From Magallana angulata (taxonomy: Eukaryota; Mollusca; Bivalvia; Ostreida; Ostreidae): a DNA stretch of 64,000 nt. Below the pieces are notes generated by a model. That model did not search any database. It was not told where the DNA came from and saw only the letters and a program-made list of their open reading frames with translations. Numbering within the stretch: the stretch's first letter is position 1; each line of letters opens with the position of its first letter. The DNA is taken from positions 1 to 64,000 of the forward strand of contig NW_026441662.1 in assembly GCF_025612915.1 (NCBI RefSeq), read 5' to 3'. Positions 36,476 to 50,400 of this stretch are shown piece by piece. Both the position numbers and the translations under genes were made by a program.

Positions 36476-38584
36476 CTGTGGGCATGTGTTAGGCCTCTGT
36501 GGACGCAGTTGTCCCTCTTCTGTGTGTGCGTGATGTGCGTCTGTGGGCATGATATGTGCCTATGTGGACACGTGATGTGCCTCTGTAGTGACATCAACAA
36601 ATTGACATAATCATAATTTTAAAACATATGTTTAACAATTATAATTGGAAATATCGTAGAATATTTTCATTTCAAGTAAACTCAGATCCAGTTCACCCCC
36701 CCCCCCCCCCATACTTTATCTATCAAATTCCCCGCCCAAATATGATATACCTTCTGACGCCCATGTGTTTGAAATTTCGTGAAGGGGTGGGTTGGCCCAG
36801 ATTCCTCTTTCTATCTTGATCGTAAATAACTTAATATATATTAAGTGATTTTTTTTAAAAATTTTGATTTAAAAAAATATCTATTCAGAACTCTATAATG
36901 TAAACTATTATAAATCAATTTTTACAATAAAAAAAAAATAAAAAATATGGGCGTCAAAATGCATATATTCCTATTGTGAAATCTAAAATAACCGTGTCGA
37001 TCAGACTATAGCAATGACTGCATTGCCTTTATCATGCAAGGGTCTAGGATATAGTCAAAGCGGGCGGGGGGGAGAGATTTTGTGTGCGGGGGGGGGGGGG
37101 GTGTCAAGTCAATGCTGATTTTCGGCAATTTTGAAATATCTTGATATCTGACTTAATATGAGGAGGAGCAAGGGTCCCCACACCCAATTTAATCCATGCA
37201 GGACCCTAACACAAAGCATTAATAAAATCAGTCATTGAAATACAAAATAGGCTCTAAGTATATCCAACTTCATGCAGTCTGTTTAAAAAAACAGTCAAAC
37301 GCTGCATTGCTTTTAATGACATCATAATAGAAGCACCGGATCCCATAGAATTTTCTTGTCTAATTTCAAAACCAAATAAACGACGTGGATTACATACACA
37401 TATCCAGAATATTTTCCAAGGGGGGGGGGGGGGGGTTCGAGGTATACTTTTGTTTGCAAAGAAGGGGGGGAGACATATTTTGGTGTGCGAGTGGTGGTGG
37501 GGGGGTGAAGACAAACACAAAATTACTATGTTTATGCATTTGTGTCTAATTTCAATCAAATATTTTTGCTAACTGTCACTACCTTTTTGGGGTCGGGAAG
37601 GGGGGGGGGGGGGAGGTTGTTAGAAACAATTTAATAAAATGACAACATGAGGCCACTAAACCTTAGCTTATTGAAATTTAAATTACACATTAATATTGAA
37701 AAATTTAGGATATCAAATAAATTACAACATGTTTTTGATCCTTAAAACTGTACAACGTACAATACCCAGTAAAAAAACAATAAAATGTTGACACAAATTA
37801 TTGTCTGCAATGTTTATAATTTTCATATACATATGTTAAATAATATACAGAATATATTAACAATGTAAATAAAAAATTAAAGGAAGATTTTAGATGATTG
37901 ACGTGTAGTATTCATGCATGTAAATTCTTTTTGACACAGATTGATGTGTAGAAAGAGAGAAATACCTGACTGTATAAGGTAAAAAAAATCTTCTCTGGTT
38001 ATAACTAAAAGCATATCAATATTTCAATAAGTAAATAAAAAATATGAGTGTCAGAGCTGTCAACAATAATAAGTTCATGGCGTTTTCCTACTAACAATTT
38101 CTAATTAAGCTTTTATCTAAAAGTGTGTAATGTGTTAAGCATTCTTGGCAACTTTTTTATACAAATTTAAACCACCAGCACAGTCTGTGTGATCCAAGAG
38201 TAAAATTTCCTGAGACAATTTAAATTGATTTTTAACAGATAATGAATAGTTGGTGGATGTAGGTGCTTGTGGATTTTTGATCTTCCACTTCTCGTCCAAC
38301 ACATTCAAAAGTCGATCAACCCTTAAAGAAATGACAAATGCTTCACTAACCTTTAAATTTCAAGCCCTACATCCCTTCTTTCATCAAACTCTATCTCTGT
38401 GTGCCATTACAGATTTGATCCACCTTTGTATGAATGGTTTGAACAAGCATGTACATAGAATATAAATTAGTCTGTCTCTTTGATAGAAATCTGGAAAATA
38501 AATAAAAGAATGACTATTTCTGCTACAGATTTAGCGGTATCTTAGCCAGTTTCCATATTGACTATGTTTACAGCTGGCCAGTCA
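36476..38584. other. Intergenic with several G/C homopolymers
   Basis: Homopolymer tracts near 36698-36710, 37088-37101, 37421-37435 and 37600-37612. A minus-strand Gly/Pro frame at 37254-37559 is produced by these. GTG/CTGTGG-type short repeats occur at 36470-36590. No gene supported. Confidence 0.55.
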
Positions 38585-38747
38585 TTCACTCTGTTGTACA
38601 AACAGGGAAAAGTAAATCTCCAGCAGAAAGTAGTTCATCTCTCCATTTTAAGGACAAGCGGAGTTGTCCCTCTTTAGCCTCCTCCAGACTGTTTATTGCA
38701 CACAGGTTTCTCTCTGTGAACTACTCCCTCAGACCACACACCATCTT
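38585..38747 (-). pseudogene. Possible exon with C2-domain-like tail (weak)
   Basis: On the minus strand after an acceptor-like TTTTTAG the reading DGVWSEGVV changes frame near 38715 into ERNLCAINSLEEAKEGQLRL, then SLKWRDELL, ending at TGA. The EEAKEGQLRLSLKW pattern recalls the end of C2 domains in extended synaptotagmins. It is too short to be sure and appears frameshifted. Confidence 0.25.
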
Positions 38748-40055
38748 CTAAAAACATACAGAATATAACAAAAAGTTTGTAAATGAAAACAAAAGCACAA
38801 TTATTATTTAACATCTCTCTCTCTCTCATAATGGAAAACCAATCAAAACATGAACGTTAATAACTGTCTAAACAATGCACAGGCTTTCTTCTCAGTTTTG
38901 ATTTTTCAGGATAAAGTTCTGAGTTAAACACATGTACGTATGCAAGCTTTAATGAATGTTAAACGTTTATCAATTTAAAACGGTGAATTTGACAATGCTT
39001 GCAATTTTTAATCTATCAAGAAAATATTTTAATATTGAGAGAATTTTGCTTCGTGAGAAATTGTGAAACTTTAAATTGAAAGTTATATTGTGCCATTCAT
39101 CTATGAGCAAGTAGTCAAAATCGAGACAATTCAGACATTCAGGTCAGCAAAAAATTATTAAGGTCAAATTCAAGAACAAGAATGGTATCATCAAAATTGA
39201 GTCAAATTTTCACAAAAGAACATTTTTTTACCATTCAGGGGACGGTAATTTTCTTGTCACGATTTACTGGAACTGTTTGCCTTCCTCTTTAATGATGACT
39301 CGTCATCTTTGGTGATATCCAGAGCGACACGTCCAAAAAAAAAAAGATGAATATTGCCATTAAAAGCTGTTGATTTATTGTGTTCATTTGATATATTGTA
39401 TATTTATCTTTAAAATTCAGATTTAGAATACATGCACATGCAATAATCCAGAATATTTTTTCAAAAGGAGTAGGGGGGAGGAGGTCCGGAAGATATTTGA
39501 GGCTGCATGGGAGGGTGAGTCCAAGGGCATACTAGATTGGCGCATGCAGGCATAGCCTATATATACTAGTATTGAACCTATGTATATAATGCTCTACTTA
39601 CATGTACAATCATTGACAGCGTGTTTAATCCATAAAAAAACATTATCTTTAATTAAAGTGTATAATGCTTTGATTATATATTTCTGAAGTTGTAATAGGC
39701 CTTTATATTATTAAAAAGTTCATCGAACTTCAATCAACAAGAATAAAATCGGTATCATGATTTTTCATAATTCACATTTCGAAAAAGTTCAATTTTGGAT
39801 TTTTTCAAGTGATAGAAGGTTAAGATCGTGTGAGCTTTTTAAATCAAATGATTGACTGAATCATCAATATCAAAGAAGGAGCGGGAAAATGGGTCAAAAA
39901 CTTAAGGTGTCTGCACTCCTCAGAGATTTAAAAGTCAAAAGAAAATGCTATAATAGGGATACACAGTATAGTAAATATTCTATACGTAATCCAATAAGAG
40001 TCCCCACCCTCTGTGTTGATCTGTGCATGCAGAATTAAATTCATTCTATTATCAT
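38748..40055. other. Intergenic, no gene seen
   Basis: AT-rich sequence with a GGGGGAGGAGG stretch near 39471. No supported feature apart from repeat fragments near 40010. Confidence 0.5.
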
Positions 40056-40391
40056 AGGCGTCGGAACCGGGGGGGGGGGGGGGGGGGGGGACTGGAGGGG
40101 AGCTTAACCCCCCCCCCACTTGATTGCAAAGTTAGACCAAACCATTAGGCACATAGAGGGTTCAGCCCCCACTTTTTCTCGCAGGAAACATTATTGTTCC
40201 TAAATTTACCTTGAATGGAACTATAGGTATACCCCCCCCCCCCCCCCCCCCACGGATAAGGATTTTCATGATTTTGGGAATTAGGTTTTTTTGTTGTTTT
40301 TTTTTGCTTGTCAATATTTCTGAGGATTAGTCTAGCGCCCCCCCCCCCCCCCCCCCCACACACACTTTTTCAGTTTGCTTCCGACGCCAGT
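40056..40391. mobile_element. Poly-G/C MITE with GGCGTCGGAA inverted ends (complete)
   Basis: About 336 bp with terminal inverted repeats AGGCGTCGGAACC at one end and GCTTCCGACGCCAGT at the other. The interior has three long G/C homopolymers. No coding capacity. Related copies: 15491-15686 (partial) and 58430-58842. A fragment of the end also lies near 42212-42262. Confidence 0.82.
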
Positions 40392-40495
40392 GATTATCAC
40401 CTAGATTCTAGTTCAGTATTTTATTTTGTTTACTCTTATATGACATTTGTACACTTTTGTTTACACACATCTATATTTTGATATTACAGCACATG

Positions 40496-41407
40496 TTGCA
40501 ACCACTATTGAAATAAAACCACTATTGAAATAAATTATTTCAATAGTAGTTGGGAATGTATTTCATTAGAAAAATCACCTTGCAGCCACTATTGAAATAA
40601 AACCACTATTGAAATAAATTATTTCAATAGTGGTTGGGGACGTATTTCATTAGAAAAATCACTTTGCAACCACTATTGAAGTAATGATTTAATAGAGGTT
40701 GGGGATGTATTTCATGATAAGAACTACTTTACAGACACCATTAAAGTTCAACTACTGTAAATAAATTACTTATAATCATAACTATGCAATCACTATTATG
40801 TAACACATTTGGAAAGAAAGAACTTGTATATCATATTTACAAACTATTTTGAAATGCAAGAAATCTAACGAATAATATCAAATGCACAATTATGGTACAA
40901 TTTTCACTGCTGTGTAGAAGTAAAAACCAATTATCGCAGATAAACATGCATATACATTTGTTTTTATTTAACAAACAATTCAAATACACAATTAAGGTAC
41001 TAAAGACTTGCATATTTTATGGTAATAGTAATCAAGACTATGATGTAAATGTACTTATTTTAGGATTTTCACTGTTGTGCAGAAATAACCAATCCTCGCA
41101 GATTTACATACAGAATTGTTTTAATATTTTTCTTTAACTTCAACAGCGTCTGTGAATTGATTTTCAAAATGGAATACATCCCGGAATACTATTTAAATAT
41201 TTTATTTTAGTAGTGGTTGTATTTCAATAGTGGTACTTAAGTGATTCTTCAGATGAAATACATTCCCAACCAGTATTGAAATAATTTATTTCAATAGTGG
41301 TTTTATTTCAATAGTGGTTGCAGAGATTTTTGTAATGAAATGCATTCCCAACCACTATTGAAATAATTTATTTTAATAGTGGTTTTATTTCAATAGTGGT
41401 TGCAACA
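40496..41407. mobile_element. TIR element whose ends are inverted tandem arrays (right)
   Basis: Mirror copy of 14475-15384, with the same three-plus-three arrangement of ~84-bp units and the same core. It lies just upstream of the right-arm TRIM promoter region. Confidence 0.8.
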
Positions 41408-41439
41408 CAGCACCCATATCACATAGACACCGGGTCTCT

Positions 41440-41601
41440 AATGTAAATAAATGACTGTTTATTCAGGGTAAGAGGTCAAGAGATTTAAACATTACACCAG
41501 GAAGTAAATTACACAAGTCTCGCATTCTCTCATTCGAGTCTCACGGTTGTCATTCACGTCACAATGGCTGAACTAACTTAAAGGTCACATCAATACACAC
41601 G
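41440..41601 (+). promoter_or_regulatory. Likely 5' non-coding exon and promoter of the right TRIM-like gene
   Basis: Mirror of 14279-14440. Donor CACACG/GTAAGT lies at 41601/41602 and the five-codon upstream frame (MAELT, stop) starts near 41564. The intron to the coding exon is about 1.05 kb. Confidence 0.5.
41497..41516 (+). promoter_or_regulatory. Conserved ETS-like block, right arm
   Basis: Right-arm copy of 14364-14383, reading CCAGGAAGTAAATTACACAA on the plus strand, upstream of the donor at 41602. Confidence 0.45.
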
Positions 41602-41745
41602 GTAAGTTGAATAAGTGTATCGATATCTCATGATGTAAAGAAGTTGGCATATGTATTCATTCACTTGCGTAAATAATAGATTGCGTTTACGATTATTAAG
41701 TTGATGAACAATGGACAATTTTATATGTACTATTCTTATTAACCA

Positions 41746-41757
41746 AACCGAAAGTAG
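41746..41757 (+). promoter_or_regulatory. Conserved IRF-like motif AACCGAAAGTAG (right arm)
   Basis: Right-arm twin of 14123-14134, located between the 5' exon donor (41602) and the coding exon (42653). Confidence 0.35.
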
Positions 41758-42652
41758 CGGCCTTTTTTAAACACTAGAATCTATAAGTCTGTCCCAAGAT
41801 ATTTTGGATTCACATTTTGCTTAATTGCTTGATATTTATAAATACCAAGATTTCTCAGTCGAAACGCCCCTGTTAGCGTATCAGGTTTCAATACAATGCT
41901 AAAAAATGTTATATATACGGCGATTTTGTATTGCAGCAAGCCCGGATGCTAACGTTGAAAAATTGCGCGATGTATTCCGAGTGTATTCCGAATGGAGTAA
42001 AGATGTAAACATTCCCCATTAAAAATCTCCGTAAGGAATCTGTTTTCATTCCTGTGAATTGAGTGACAGTTGATAATGTGTCAATGAAATTATCTTGGAA
42101 ATTATCCCTTTCAACTATTTTAAGTGTACTTCTTTCACAGGTATGTGTATTTTTTTTTAAATCGTCCAAATGTGCTGCATAAATATCTTGGGACAGACTA
42201 TAGGTGGTAATCACTGGCGTCGGAAGCAAAATGAAAGTGTGTGTGTGTGTGTGGGGGGGGGGGGCTAATTATTTCGAACTAGCATCTCATCCATTCAACC
42301 ATTTAATTTTTTGTTGTAGTTTTTTTTTCTTAATACAAAAAGTGTTTATAATTTCAACCAAATGTATTTTTAAATAATATATAATTGTATACTGTAAACC
42401 AAATGACCTGTGCCAGGAACTAACCGCCCAACCGTCAAACGCAACACAATTGCAGGACCCGTCTCCCTAGAAAAACAATTCTGGATCCACGCATGATTAC
42501 TGAAGCTAATTGATATGTATAACACATTTCTGCTCAGAATCAGGTCTATACATTGTATGTATATTTACCTAGCCAGAGAATAAAAGTTGGTAATTAATAA
42601 ATAAATAAATGTCACAGCTTCCTTTAAATTGCTTGGACTTTCCTAATTTCAG

Positions 42653-44380
42653 ATGGCATTATCTGAATCACAAATTCCACCCGACGCCCAGCATTACTTG
42701 GTGTGTGGCACTGAAGACTGTAAGAAGAACTGCCAGTTTTACTGCAATGACTGTCACCAACCAATGTGTGAACAATGCCAAGATAAACATCAGAAAAATG
42801 AGAAAACCAAGAACCATGAAGTGGTTCCTTATAAACAACGCAAACGAACAATTCCTGTAGAGAAATGCAAGATCCACCCCACGAAAGAAATGGTTATTCT
42901 CTGCGAGGAATGTCAAATACCACTTTGTTACAAATGTACAACCACAAAAGAACATCGCGGTCATGTGTTTACCGATCTAGAAATGGTCTTTGATGAAAAG
43001 GTTTCGCTATGTCAAGAAGAAATTGCCAAAATTAGAAATTATTTCGAACCAACTTCTCAAGATTTGAAAAAGGATATTGCTGGTGATGTCAAAGAAATAA
43101 AGAAGATCATGGAAGGTTTAAAAACATCAATGAAGGCTGAAGCTGAGGCTGTGAAAAAGCTGGTAGACACAGTCACATCAGATAAAATAGAACGAGTCAA
43201 CAAAATAGAACAGTCATTATTAGAAACATTATACGGCCAAAACCAAGATATTGATGATTATATCAACTATCTCAATGATTTAATCAAAACATTTTACAGT
43301 TACCTATCCCCTTCAAACATAGAACAATTAACATTTGCTCTCAATTCAGAAAATCTTATCATAAGGCCCATACCAGAGACATCCACACCTGTCCCACCCG
43401 TATTTACTGCTGGTCAATATAGCAAGGAAGATGTCGCCAAACTACTGGGTAAAATAATTGTTCCTAATATTAAACCAGAGAACAGAAAAATAAAGCCCAT
43501 GGAGACTGCCTCTACACAGTTGAAACCTACAGGGAAACAGAGAAAACAAGACAGAGAGAAATATGACATGAAACAAACACTGTGTCTGTCTTCCTCTGTC
43601 ACCAAGGTCAGAGAGTACACAGTATCAGGTGTTCCCAGTGTATTTCAGATATCACTGGGTAAATCAGGCAGACTCTGGGCCAGTGATGAAGTTGGTAACC
43701 TTGTCCAAACAGATCTACAGGGGAATCAGCTAAAGAAGATAAAAACCAGACGTGGATATGGCTACCACACAGTCACACAGGACGGGGATCTGATCTATAC
43801 AGACACAGACAACAAAGTCATTAAAAGGATAACACCAAATAATACAATCACTGGATTCATTAAAACAGGAAACTGGAGACCAGTCAGTATACACTCCTCC
43901 CACATCAACGGGGACATACTTGTGGGGATGATGAAGGATAAAGAGGCTAAAGTCACCAGGTACAACAAGACAGGGAAAGAAATACAGAACATACAGAGAG
44001 ACAACAAAAGACAGGGACTGTATGGTGATCCACACTACATCACAGAAAACATCAATGGTGATGTCTGTGTATCAGACTATAACAAACATGATGTAGTGGT
44101 GGTGTATAAATCAGGACAACACAGGTTCTTCTACACAGGTCAGGGGTCAGAGTTTAATCCCTATGGAATATGTACTGATGTACTCGGTCACATCTTGGTG
44201 AGTGATGATATCAGTAAAACAGTTCATCTTCTGGATCAGGACGGTCAGTTCTTGTCTTTACTACTCACAGAACAACAAGAGGTAAAGTACCCCCGTAGTG
44301 TGTGTGTGGATGATGAGAACAATCTCTGGGTGGGACAATGGTTGAGTAACACAGTGACAGTGTACAAGTATCTACAGTGA
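42653..44380 (+). CDS. RING-less TRIM-like protein: two B-boxes, coiled coil, beta-propeller (right copy)
   Basis: 575 residues, the inverted-arm twin of 11512-13239, with A12, T66 and I67. The domain order is the same: B-box 1 (residues 18-55), B-box 2 (72-104), coiled coil (~110-235), linker rich in Pro/Lys (~235-320) and NHL-like propeller (~325-575). The coding exon starts at a canonical acceptor (CCTAATTTCAG at 42642-42652). A likely 5' exon ends at donor 41601/41602. Either this and the left copy are two alleles of one gene placed in one scaffold, or they are a very recent inverted gene duplication. Related genes at 24786 and 29306 show that the family duplicates locally. Confidence 0.9.
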   Translation: MALSESQIPPDAQHYLVCGTEDCKKNCQFYCNDCHQPMCEQCQDKHQKNEKTKNHEVVPYKQRKRTIPVEKCKIHPTKEMVILCEECQIPLCYKCTTTKEHRGHVFTDLEMVFDEKVSLCQEEIAKIRNYFEPTSQDLKKDIAGDVKEIKKIMEGLKTSMKAEAEAVKKLVDTVTSDKIERVNKIEQSLLETLYGQNQDIDDYINYLNDLIKTFYSYLSPSNIEQLTFALNSENLIIRPIPETSTPVPPVFTAGQYSKEDVAKLLGKIIVPNIKPENRKIKPMETASTQLKPTGKQRKQDREKYDMKQTLCLSSSVTKVREYTVSGVPSVFQISLGKSGRLWASDEVGNLVQTDLQGNQLKKIKTRRGYGYHTVTQDGDLIYTDTDNKVIKRITPNNTITGFIKTGNWRPVSIHSSHINGDILVGMMKDKEAKVTRYNKTGKEIQNIQRDNKRQGLYGDPHYITENINGDVCVSDYNKHDVVVVYKSGQHRFFYTGQGSEFNPYGICTDVLGHILVSDDISKTVHLLDQDGQFLSLLLTEQQEVKYPRSVCVDDENNLWVGQWLSNTVTVYKYLQ

Positions 44381-45888
44381 ACATTACATATCCATAAGAT
44401 AATTTCATCTATGTATTATGTGTATGTTGTAAGACGATGTAACAACAACACAGTGATAGTGTACAATGACTGGTATCTACAGTGTACGTTGGAGTACATA
44501 TCATTCATGTAAACATGTGTATGTTAATTTGTAAATATATAGAATAATTTCATTGCTGAAGAGTTAACTATTAAATATACAGGTACTAACACTCTTCGTT
44601 TTTATTTAGTAGTTTTATGGTATTGTTATTTTAATTGATGCAATAGGTTTATTAAAATACATTAACTTTTTTTAAACTGACCTACAAATATATTTGATCA
44701 GTACACATTTGTTACATTCAGAATCTTTAAATATAGATCTATCAAATATTTAAATCGTATGCCAATAAATATACCCCCTTCCCACTGCTTTTAAAAATGT
44801 TAATTCTTGACAATTGTGAATACCCAATTTTTTTTTATGAATCCGATATTCTTTAGATAATGTTTGTTTGACACATCTGAAAATTTTAAAAGAATTTGTT
44901 GGAAATTGAGAGTTGTAAATTTTAAAAGAAATTGTTGGAAATAAGGAGGTGTTGGTAATTAAAATCAAATTTGATCTGAATAATATCGGAATTCTCTTGT
45001 ATCACAAGTATTCTTGCCTTAGTGGGAATGAAATTATTATTTCACTATAAAAGTTAACTGCATGAAGTTCCGTGCACCACAGAACTTAAACATTGAGAGA
45101 GAGTGTAATATTCTATATAATTCAATATGAATAAAAAATGCCATTTTTTTTCGTAACGCCCCCTCAAGCTTGTCATTTTCGTTTACGGATGATGTAATTG
45201 TTTCTGCAGTAATCGCTACATGTACAAGAAATAAATTCAATAAGTTACTTAATACGTCAACTCAATAAGCCTGGATTTTCTAGTGGAGGGAGGGGTATCC
45301 TCTTCCCCCGGCAGACCCTTGATACTCCCCTCCGTAGAGATCTGTGCATGCAAGATCAAGGGATGTTTCATTTGTTATATTCTAGCCTTTACCGATGTGA
45401 GAGTTACATGTATTTCCCTTTAAGATTTTTGGAAGGGGGGGGGTGGAGGACAAGTTACGCTTTCCAAAGAAGGCGATTTTGTGTAAAAAAAAAAATGAGC
45501 ACATATCGTACCACTAAGAATTTTGTGTATAAGATAGATTAATGTATCAGGCGCGGTGCCACTGGCGATGTATACAAAGGTGTACACAAGGTAAACGATG
45601 TTCCCCGACTCTCATTTTCCTGAGTTTTTGGATTCAGTGAGAAGGGCTTTGTATATATATAAAATTTGAAGAAAAACAGATCCAAATTTGAAAGCATTTT
45701 GGTATTTATTTAGAAATTAAAACAGATTTTTTTTGGTAAAAACAGGATATCTCAGGGCCTAAAATTCTACCAAAGAAGTTCAGGTAATATATTAAAGCAA
45801 TTTTTGAGAGAAGAATTATTTACGAAAAATAGAAATTGTCTCTAGACGATATTTTTCAAATATATGGATAAAATTTACAAGATATTTA
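44381..45888 (+). other. 3' flank of the right TRIM-like gene
   Basis: Non-coding. It contains AATAAA near 44764. Aligns with 10002-11511 (inverted) and with 16187-18900 (direct). Confidence 0.6.
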
Positions 45889-45933
45889 AGCATTGAATCA
45901 TTATTTTCTTAAAGATGTGGTCTCATAACTGCA

Positions 45934-45970
<37 letters not shown>

Positions 45971-46045
45971 GCGTTATGAAAATTTGTTTGCACACACCGT
46001 TGCAGTTATGAGACCACATCTTTAAAAAAATAATGATTCAATGCT
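45889..46045. mobile_element. Palindromic fold-back MITE (right)
   Basis: Counterpart of 9844-10001. The same arms and central GCGCGCTAGCGCG palindrome are present. Confidence 0.88.
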
Positions 46046-47092
46046 AATATTTACGTTTTTTAACATTTGTTCTCTTTCCGCAAATATGATTTATTTTAAA
46101 AAATCTCGGCCTTATTCAACGAGTAATGCCCAATTATTGGAAGAGCCATTGCAACAGCCAAATTATGCTGACAAAAATAGTGCACAAGAGTTTTAAATTC
46201 TAATAACACAATCTTATTTTTATTCTGTAATTTGATGAATTTATTTTTGGTATATACTAAGAAATTAATCAATTGAATTCATTTAAATCTTAAAAAATAT
46301 TTACATCCATGAAATATTAATCAGCCCAAGTATAATATCAGGTCGTGATCCGGTTTGAAGTCGGGAGGAGAGTCAGTCATGTTCTGAAGGAAAACTGAAT
46401 GTATTCATCCGCACCAGATTTGGTGATTGGGTCTTCTGTGTTATGCGTAAATATCACTCAAATCTATCAATGCAATTTAATAAGAGGTAAGAAAGTGAAT
46501 GTAAATATATACATGTATATCAGTGGGGAACACTCATATGTAGCCTGTTCCTCTGGCTTACCCATAATGCTCCGCAAAAGTAGCATTGTGGGTAGTTCAG
46601 GGAAACAGTCTATCACGATGGCAAAAGCCAATTTTCAACAATCAAACTTTATAACGCGATTTAAATTAGGAAGAATCACATCAATACAATATGAAATATT
46701 TGTATAAATAAAAAGACACAATTTTTTGGTATGTTGATAAGACGATAAAAGGTATAACAATGAATAATTTTTTTATCCAACAAATGTTCGCCCCAAATAT
46801 GCTCCCGTGTCCATCTGGTGGCGGTAACTTCTAAAATGCTAACCTGAATTATAAGATTTCGGTGATATTTAAATTTTGGTTTTTTTTACCCCAATATGTG
46901 TCAATTGTATTCCATATTGGTTATATGTGGACAACAAAGACAATCTTTAAGTAGTCGAGTGTTACACAAATAAAGCAAAGAAAACTCAATACAAACAAAC
47001 AAACCAGCCGCAATGACATATCAACGAAATATTGAAGTAATATGCTTGAGGCGTTACGTCAAGTGAATAATACGCAGTCATTCTTCACATAG
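46046..47092. other. Intergenic, no gene seen (right)
   Basis: Mirror of 8799-9843. The part from about 46500 to 47040 is homologous to 18900-19430. No supported gene. Confidence 0.5.
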
Positions 47093-47093
47093 A

Positions 47094-47128
<35 letters not shown>

Positions 47129-50100
47129 ACAGCAGTTCCTTGTAACATTACATTTCGTAGCATATGCTTTTTCTATTTTAAACATTTAACCCCTTTCTGG
47201 AGACCCAGTTATGGTCCGAGGTTTATGGTTGGCTTGAACAACATAAATAGTAACATAGGAATGAAAATGTGTAGCACTGCGGTGGGACCGCACGTACACA
47301 ACCTGAAAAACTGAACGTAGAAGAGTTCCACTTCAAGAGGAATAACTCTCAGACTGTACAGAACATCAAGAAAGATAACTCTTGGTTCCACTACATTAGA
47401 GTTTACACAATTTGAGGATCCTTGCATTGTAATCTCACAAACTGTAGCATTATAGTTCTCGAGAAAAACTTTTTAAAAACATTTTCAATATATCTTTCTA
47501 TGTTAAACTTTGAACCCCTCTTGGGGCCACAGTATTAGTCCAGTGCTAAAGTTTTAATTATTTGGAATCTACACTATTTAAGGATGCTTGCATAGTTATC
47601 TCACAAGCTGAAGCATTATAGTTCTCTAAAAAAAGATTTTTCAACATTTTCCCTCTATATTTCTATGCTAAACTTTGAACACCTCTTGGGGCCCCAGTAT
47701 TAGATTGAGGTCACGGCTTTTATAATTTCGAATCTACACTATTTGAGGGTGCTTACGTAGTTATCTGACAAATTGATGCATTGTAGTTCTCGAAAAGAAG
47801 ATTTTTAAACATTTTCCATATATACCGGTACTTCTACATTTAACTTTAAACCCATCTTGGGTCCCTAGTATTAGTCCAGGGGTCACTATTTTAAAACTGT
47901 CGAACCTTCATTATCCAAGGTTGTATGCATGATAGTAATCTCACAAATTGAAGCATTGTAGTTCTCGAGAAGAAGATTTTTTAACATGTTACCTTTATAT
48001 TTCTATAATAAACTTTGACCCCATCTTGGGGCCCCAGTATTGGTCCGGGGGTCACGATTTTACCAATTAGGAATCTACATAAGCGAAGGATGCATGCATA
48101 GAAATTCCACATACTAAAACATTGTAGTTCTTGAGAAGAAAATTTTTACCTTTATGTTTTTTAAAATGTTTCAATATTGAACTCCTCTTGGTGCCCATCA
48201 ATTGTCCGGGAGTTACAATTTTTTGAATCTACATTATTTAAGGATGTACATGTATGCATAATAATATCCCAAACAGTTGCACTATAGTTCTTGAGAAGAT
48301 TTTAAAACATTTTCCTATATATGTTAAAATCTAAACCCCTACTGGGGCCCCACTTTTTGTTCGGGGGTCACGATTTTTACAATCTTCACAATATATACAA
48401 CCTTTTGTGTATGTATTGGCATTTTTGGTGAAGTGGTTCTTGAGAAGAAAATTTTTAAACATTTTTCCTATGTATTTCTATGTTAAACTTTGAACCCCGC
48501 CTGGGGCAGCAGTTTTGGTCTGAGGGTCACGAAGTCTACAATTTAGAATTTTCATTATACATTCAAGCTTTTGTGTAAATATTGGCATTTCTGGTGCAGT
48601 GGTTCTTGAGAAGAAGCTTTTTTAAACATTTTCCTATGTATTTCTATGTTAAACTTTGAGCCCCGCCTGGGGCCCCAGTTTTGGTCCGAGGGTCACGATT
48701 TTAACAATATAGAATCTTCACTATGTATGCAAGCTTTTGTGTAAATATTGGAATTTCTGGTGCAGTGGTTCTTGAGAAGAAGATTTTTTAAACATTTTCC
48801 TATGTATTTCTATGTTAAACTTTGAACCCCACCTGGGGCCCCAGTTTTGGTCCGAGGGTCACGATTTTTACAATTTAGAATCTTCACTGTACAAATGTAT
48901 ATACAAGCTTTTGTGTAAATATTGGCATTTCTGGTGCAGTGGTTCTTGAGAAGAAGATTTTTTAAACATTTTCCTATGTATTTCTATGTTAAACTTTGAA
49001 CCCCGCCTGGGGCCCCAGTTTTGGTCGGGGGGTCACGATTTTTACAATTTAGAATCTTCACTATATATACAAGCTTTTGTGTAAATATTGGCATTTCTGG
49101 TGCAGTGGTTCTTGAGAAGAAGATTTTTTAAACATTTTCCTATGTATTTCTATGTTAAACTTTGAACCCCGCCTGGGGCCCCAGTTTTGGTCCGAGGGTC
49201 ACGATTTTTACAATTTAGAATCTTCACTATATATACAAGCTTTAGTGTAAATATTGGCATTTCTGGTGCAGTGGTTCTTGAGAAGAAGATTTTTTAAACA
49301 TTTTCCTATGTATTTCTATGTTAAACTTTGAACCCCGCCTGGGGCCCCAGTTTTGGTCGGGGGTCACGATTTTTACAATTTAGAATCTTCACTATATATA
49401 CAAGCTTTTGTGTAAATATTGGCATTTCTGGTGCAGTGGTTCTTGTGAAGAAGATTTTTTATTAAACATTTTCCATTTGTAGTTCTATGTTAAACTTTGA
49501 ACCCCGCCTGGGGCCCCAGTTTTGGTCCGAGGGTCACGATTTTTACAATTTAGAATCTTCACTATATATACAAGCTTTTGTGTAAATATTGGCATTTCTG
49601 GTGCAGTGGTTCTTGAGAAGAAGATTTTTAAAACATTTTCCTATGTATTTCTATGTTAAACTTTGAACCCCGCCTGGGGCCCCAGTTTTGGTCCGAGGGT
49701 CACGATTTTAACAATTTACAATCTTCACTATATATACAACCTTTTGTGTAAATATTGGCATTTCTGGTGCAGTGGTTCTTGAGAAGAAGATTTTTTAAAC
49801 ATTTTCCTATGTATTTCTATGTTAAACTTTGAACCCCGCCTGGGGCCCCAGTTTTGGTCGGGGGGTCACGATTTTTACAATTTAGAATCTTCACTATATA
49901 TACAAGCTTTAGTGTAAATATTGGCATTTCTGGTGCAGTGGTTCTTGAGAAGAAGATTTTTTAAACATTTTCCTATGTATTTCTATGTTAAACTTTGAAC
50001 CCCGCCTGGGGCCCCAGTTTTGGTCCGAGGGTCACGATTTTAACAATTTACAATCTTCACTATATATACAAGCTTTTGTGTAAATATTGGCATTTCTGGT

Positions 50101-50400
50101 GCAGTGGTTCTTGAGAAGAAGATTTTTAAAGACATGCACCCTATACTTACTGTTTTGCAATTATCTCCCTTTTAAAAAGGGCTGTGCCCTTTATTTTAAC
50201 AATTTACAATCCCCTTTTCATAAGGATGCTTTGTATTAAATTTGGTTAAATTTGGCCCAGTGGTTTTTAAGAAGAAGTTGAAATTGTGAAAAGTTTACAG
50301 ACGGACGGACAGACAGACGGACGGACGGACGGACGGACGGACGACGGACAACGGGTGATCAGAAAAGCTCACTTGAACCTTCGGTTCAGTAGAGCTAAAA
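47093..50400 (-). mobile_element. Non-autonomous mobile element with expanded 166-bp array (right)
   Basis: Reverse-complement counterpart of 5150-8798, with the same two ends and the same gradient of unit divergence. It is about 340 bp shorter, equal to about two 166-bp units, missing from the homogeneous side of the array. Confidence 0.8.
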
